Shown here one piece after another: positions 60,646 through 64,000 of a DNA stretch of 64,000 nucleotides. A program made the position numbers and the translations under genes. Positions within the stretch are counted from its first letter, which is position 1. The number at the start of each line of letters is the position of its first letter. Origin of the DNA: Elizabethkingia occulta (GTDB lineage: Bacteria; Bacteroidota; Bacteroidia; Flavobacteriales; Weeksellaceae); the NCBI RefSeq assembly GCF_002023715.1, contig NZ_MAHX01000018.1:310001-374000 (forward strand), read 5' to 3'. Below the pieces are notes generated by a model, which worked only from the letters and a program-made list of their open reading frames with translations, made no database searches and was not told where the DNA came from.

Positions 60646-61095
60646 CTATTCAGTAGCATAATAATTTCTTAACCAAGTTTGTAAATTTTCACCTGGCAAT
60701 AATTTTAGTTTATTTTCTACTACAAATAGATTATGCTTAACTGATGTCATAGGCATATTAGTATATTCTGCAATTTCACAGGATTTATACCTCTGATAGA
60801 TATAAGCACAAAGTTTAAGTTCAGAGATACCTAAACTTGGATTTTCCTCCAATAATCCTGCACAGAAATCAGGATAGACCTTTTGAAAACAATACCAGAA
60901 ATAAGGAGAGTTCCTTTCTATTAAATGATTGATATCTAAACAATATCCATACATTAATAGCTCTTTACAACTTACCTCTTCTTCAATATAATACTCTTCC
61001 CCATAATATTTATACCATATAAACACTGATACAGGAAATACCAGAAAAATTACTATATCAATAATTATTGACATATCAATGTATCTCTCAATCAT
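60646..61095 (-). CDS. Membrane-anchored LuxR-type helix-turn-helix protein
   Basis: This 149-residue protein has one N-terminal membrane helix (residues about 9-27, IIIDIVIFLVFPVSVFIWY). An acidic and cysteine-bearing linker leads to a C-terminal LuxR/GerE-like HTH (LGISELKLCAYIYQRYKSCE, EIAEYTNMPMTSVKHNLFVV, ENKLKLLPGENLQTWL). It is a possible one-component membrane-bound regulator of the lipoprotein cluster, because it lies between two of the paralogues on the same strand, 13 bp after the second. Function is inference. Confidence 0.7.
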   Translation of the reverse strand: MIERYIDMSIIIDIVIFLVFPVSVFIWYKYYGEEYYIEEEVSCKELLMYGYCLDINHLIERNSPYFWYCFQKVYPDFCAGLLEENPSLGISELKLCAYIYQRYKSCEIAEYTNMPMTSVKHNLFVVENKLKLLPGENLQTWLRNYYATE

Positions 61096-61108
61096 TGCTT
61101 AATAGAAT

Positions 61109-62731
61109 TTATTCTGCAACACAACGAACAGAAAAACCGCCCGTACGATTGCCATAGCTCGCATTTACACTACTGCTACTAAAGTACAGGCTGAACGCAT
61201 AAGAAGTAGCTCCACTAGAACTCCAATAGAAACCGAAGTTACCTCTAAGGTATAGCGTTCCGTCTGTGAAGTCACGATAACCAACAGCAGGAAGCATTAG
61301 AGTACGAATATTTGAAGAATTTCTAATGTATAAAGCTGAAGTATAATTTCCATCATTAGCCCAAGAACCAACTCTTTCTACATTTGGATTATTAGCTATA
61401 ACAGCCTGCCATTGAGCACTGGTTGGTACACGATAGCCTGAAGGACATGGGTCGTTTGCTGTTTTACTCGTATCACTCCAAGATCCATCAGGCTTTGGTG
61501 TGGAATCCCATCCTGATATTGTTCCAGAATTATTTTGATCATCAGCTTGAGAAATATATCTTCCTGCTTCTCCAGTCTGAGCTCCCCATTGATACTTTGC
61601 TCCATGATTACCAGCTTCTGGACTAAAGGGATTAATTCCTTCTGTTGCACCTAAATTTTGACACATAAATTCTTTCCATTGTGTATTATTTGGCCCCAAA
61701 TAAGCACCACATTTTTTTAAATTTATAGTAAGAGTACTTTTGTTTTCAGGTGCTATTTTGAAAGAATTAGGCAAATCAATTGTTTTACCTACATGGTTTA
61801 CAGTTAAACTTGCACTAAATAATCCCGTAAGACTTCCATTAGTATCTGCATTGATTAATACTGGATCAGCTGTTGCAGTAGTTGTTGGAAATGAGCCTGA
61901 AAAATTTAAACGCTCTGTACTCTCATAAGTTCTTGATATAGTCCCATTAGATAATGATAAAACACCCTGAGGATGGTGAGGTCTTAGATATGCCCAACTG
62001 ATTTCACTTATATCACCTATATAAGAGTTTATTACAGTAGTAATTTGACTTAGTTTATGTCTTAGCTTTATATCAACTTTATTATTCGGATTATTTCCAT
62101 CAGGGATAAAACCTTCTGTTTTCTGATACATCAAATCTTTGTTGTTATCATCATAACCAATCTGTGCTTGACTAAGATTTGTCATTTCTCCCGTGCTTAT
62201 TTGTGGCAATGCTGAAGTACTACCATAAGAATAAGCAATAATTGTATAAGTCTTTCCGCTATCTAACATTAATGGCTGAGCCTGTTCTCCAACAGTGTAG
62301 TCCTGATGTGCCTGATAGCTATTATCATCCTGTCTGTAGGCTATAATCCGAAACTTCATTCCTGCTCCTATCTGATCTCCAGCTACTAAAGCAGAGGATT
62401 CAGCTGATGCATTACCAGATTTTTTAGCATTATTGTTTGAAGGAGCTAATTCTACTTCAAAAAAAAGACTTGGCGTAATCATTTTACTTTGACGCTGGAC
62501 ATTACCTTTTACTGGTAAAGTCGTTTCTTTTAAATTAGCCTGAGTTGAAGATTTACCTGAAGCATAATCAGAACCCAATAGATTAATCTTTACAGCTGCT
62601 ATTCCTCCTCCTGCAATAATATTATCATGTTCCGCACTACGACAGGAGCTAATATAGAAGAGGTTTGATAGTATAGCAATATTAAAGCTTATATGTTTTA
62701 TGCTTTTGTTAATATTTATGTTTTTTTTCAT
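61109..62731 (-). CDS. Fimbrillin-like lipoprotein with FISUMP domain and patterned variable C-terminus
   Basis: This 540-residue paralogue of the gene at 58759 has a lipoprotein signal ending in the lipobox SSCRS after residue 28. The Mfa-like part includes MKFRIIAYRQDDNSYQAHQD and LRHKLSQITTVINSYIGDIS. The FISUMP part has EFMCQNLGAT, GAKYQWGAQTGEAGRYIS and NDPCPSGYRVPTSAQW. It closes with FYWSSSGATSYAFSLYFSSS, SVNASYGNRTGG and FSVRCVAE. The end is rich in NNC/NNT codons (TTC AGC TAC AGC TAT GGC AAT), as in variable regions of lectin-like proteins diversified by retroelements. The mechanism is hypothesis. Confidence 0.8.
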   Translation of the reverse strand: MKKNININKSIKHISFNIAILSNLFYISSCRSAEHDNIIAGGGIAAVKINLLGSDYASGKSSTQANLKETTLPVKGNVQRQSKMITPSLFFEVELAPSNNNAKKSGNASAESSALVAGDQIGAGMKFRIIAYRQDDNSYQAHQDYTVGEQAQPLMLDSGKTYTIIAYSYGSTSALPQISTGEMTNLSQAQIGYDDNNKDLMYQKTEGFIPDGNNPNNKVDIKLRHKLSQITTVINSYIGDISEISWAYLRPHHPQGVLSLSNGTISRTYESTERLNFSGSFPTTTATADPVLINADTNGSLTGLFSASLTVNHVGKTIDLPNSFKIAPENKSTLTINLKKCGAYLGPNNTQWKEFMCQNLGATEGINPFSPEAGNHGAKYQWGAQTGEAGRYISQADDQNNSGTISGWDSTPKPDGSWSDTSKTANDPCPSGYRVPTSAQWQAVIANNPNVERVGSWANDGNYTSALYIRNSSNIRTLMLPAVGYRDFTDGTLYLRGNFGFYWSSSGATSYAFSLYFSSSSVNASYGNRTGGFSVRCVAE

Positions 62732-62784
62732 AATAGCTGAATTACAATGTTTTTACCTTAACGTTTGAATATTACCAAATTTTA

Positions 62785-62813
62785 GAAAAAAGTAGGCGGC
62801 ACCCCGCCTACTT
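62785..62813 (-). terminator. Terminator after the 291-residue secreted protein gene
   Basis: AAGTAGGCGGGGTGCCGCCTACTTTTTT on the minus strand forms a GC-rich stem with a T run, 60 bp after the stop. Confidence 0.88.
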
Positions 62814-62873
62814 AGCTATACAATATATAGCTTCACACCACACATTCGATGAAAAATGTATTATTAAGATCAA

Positions 62874-63749
62874 CTAGTTAATCTTTAATTCTTTAAGATA
62901 GTCCTGCTTATTGTCAGTTGTAAGGTTCTGTTTAATCCTCTCTGAAAAGTCATAATGGAGCTTCTCAGACTTTAGTTTTAATTCAATTACCTTGTAGTCT
63001 TTAGCAAACCTTTTGGTATCTTTAATCACTCTGGTATGAATACTTATCCAAGAGTCAATAATTGTATTCCAATGTCCAGAAGTATACAAATATTCCCAGT
63101 TAAGTTTATGAATGATATAGCTATTAATACTCTCTGCTTTATCATCTTGACTTTCTTTAAGCTCTGTCCCTATTCCTCTAGTAATATTAACAATCTGCAA
63201 AAACTGACTTATATAATCAAACCTGCAATCAAGATTTTTTTGAAAATCACGATAAGCATTCTTTTGCTTTTGAAATTCTGTTTTAAAAACACGATAGTTT
63301 TTATCTTTATCAGAAAATACCCGCAATGCCTGATTCATGACTTCATACCGACTAAGAATACTTTCCTGTTTCTTATGTAGATTATTAAGTTCTTTATTAT
63401 AATCATTATTTGCATATATAATATTACTGTTATTAGGAGTAGCTTCATTACAGCTTACAGAAAAATCTCTTCCAGGAATAAACATATCTAGTCCACCTCC
63501 TTCTTTAGTTCCTGTTATAAGCCAACGGCTCATTCCTTTATAAGGTTTGTTTTCTTCTGGAATGCTCAGTGTGAATTTACCATCCTCTGGTATAGTTCCT
63601 TGATAAACTATTCGTTGTTGCCCTCCCTGGAAAATAATGAAATCATAAGTCTTTCCTGCAAAATGAGGAAAATACATGTTAATATTTTGAGCTTTAATGC
63701 TTATATAAAATAGCATTAAAATGAGTGGTATTATTGAGGTTCTTTGCAT
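62874..63749 (-). CDS. Secreted DUF4369-like protein, thioredoxin domain absent
   Basis: This 291-residue protein has a signal peptide (MQRTSIIPLILMLFYISIKA). A short beta-rich part follows (FAGKTYDFIIFQGGQQRIVY, GTIPEDGKFTLSIPEENKPY), then a long helical segment to the end. This matches the N-terminal part of Bacteroidetes TlpA-type disulfide oxidoreductases (DUF4369), which normally continue into a thioredoxin domain with WCxxC. Here the frame ends without it and no cysteine pair is visible, so it is either a specialised stand-alone form or a truncated gene. It is within the lipoprotein cluster. Confidence 0.65.
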   Translation of the reverse strand: MQRTSIIPLILMLFYISIKAQNINMYFPHFAGKTYDFIIFQGGQQRIVYQGTIPEDGKFTLSIPEENKPYKGMSRWLITGTKEGGGLDMFIPGRDFSVSCNEATPNNSNIIYANNDYNKELNNLHKKQESILSRYEVMNQALRVFSDKDKNYRVFKTEFQKQKNAYRDFQKNLDCRFDYISQFLQIVNITRGIGTELKESQDDKAESINSYIIHKLNWEYLYTSGHWNTIIDSWISIHTRVIKDTKRFAKDYKVIELKLKSEKLHYDFSERIKQNLTTDNKQDYLKELKIN

Positions 63750-63833
63750 CGTTTGTTTAGAATTTTAGATAATTGAATAAATGAGAACATAGGACATTAA
63801 GAAAGCAATTTCAATGAAAGAGTTAAATACGAT

Positions 63834-64000
63834 CTATTCCTTAATACACCGAACAGAATAACCTTCCGTACGACCATCATTGTACACACTCACGCTACCG
63901 CTACTAAAACTGAGGTAGCTAGCATAAGATTCACTACCACTAGAACTCCAGTAGAATCCGTACATACCTCTATAACTCAGTCCACCACCAGCACTATTAC
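63834..64000 (-). CDS. Third FISUMP-domain paralogue (partial, 5' end outside window)
   Basis: Only the C-terminal 55 codons are inside. They read SAGGGLSYRGMYGFYWSSSG, then SESYASYLSFSSGSVSVYND, then GRTEGYSVRCIKE. The end is colinear with the gene at 61109 (YRG..GFYWSSSG..SYA..L.FSS.SV......R..G.SVRC) but differs at interspersed positions. The upstream part, signal and start are outside the window. Confidence 0.75.
   Translation of the reverse strand, partial: NSAGGGLSYRGMYGFYWSSSGSESYASYLSFSSGSVSVYNDGRTEGYSVRCIKE

Overview
The window is an AT-rich chromosomal segment from a member of the Flavobacteriia (Weeksellaceae), almost certainly the genus Elizabethkingia. The strongest evidence is a chromosomal subclass B1 metallo-beta-lactamase of the BlaB type. 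Supporting evidence is a PorX type IX secretion regulator, the lpxD / fused lpxC-fabZ / lpxA / efp / second lpxD / sucD gene order, and flavobacterial -7 boxes (TAnnTTTG). I cannot settle the species from the sequence.

Positions 1-5.6 kb carry a heavy-metal RND efflux system: the end of the periplasmic adaptor, an HME-type pump and a TolC-like outer membrane channel. From 12.7 down to 5.7 kb on the minus strand is a thiamine operon, thiS-thiC-tenI-like-thiE-thiG-thiH-thiF, behind a TPP riboswitch. Its two larger internal gaps are filled by copies of a dispersed repeat with inverted ends. After an isoaspartyl peptidase and an ABC exporter (12.8-16.3 kb) comes the lipid A operon with efp and sucD (17.2-23.1 kb). 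The 23-29 kb stretch holds an HD phosphohydrolase, a DinB protein, porX, tsaE and alanine dehydrogenase. NAD(P)HX repair (nnr) and tyrA follow; tyrA is preceded by what looks like a tyrosine attenuator. Next are blaB and sdaA, then housekeeping and envelope genes, a DUF1800/DUF1501 pair, pnp, rpsO, an MgtE magnesium transporter and a zinc-dependent hydrolase up to 51.8 kb.

From a tRNA-Leu(CAA) gene at 51.9 kb the character changes to an accessory region. A decayed mobilizable element (51.96-55.97 kb) holds a serine recombinase with an internal stop and a frameshift, a truncated MobC-like gene and a frameshifted relaxase. After it come a serine hydrolase with a C-terminal helical/TPR-like tail and a minus-strand cluster of secreted or lipoproteins (57.9-64 kb). 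Three members of that cluster share a FISUMP/C-type-lectin-like C-terminus, and two of those end in a patchwork of conserved and variable codons resembling the variable region of a diversity-generating retroelement.

The points most worth following up are the Tyr-codon leader peptide before tyrA, the dispersed inverted-end repeat family with its 176-bp tandem array, the variable-lectin-like lipoprotein cluster, and the recombinase frame that runs antisense through the tRNA into the neighbouring gene.
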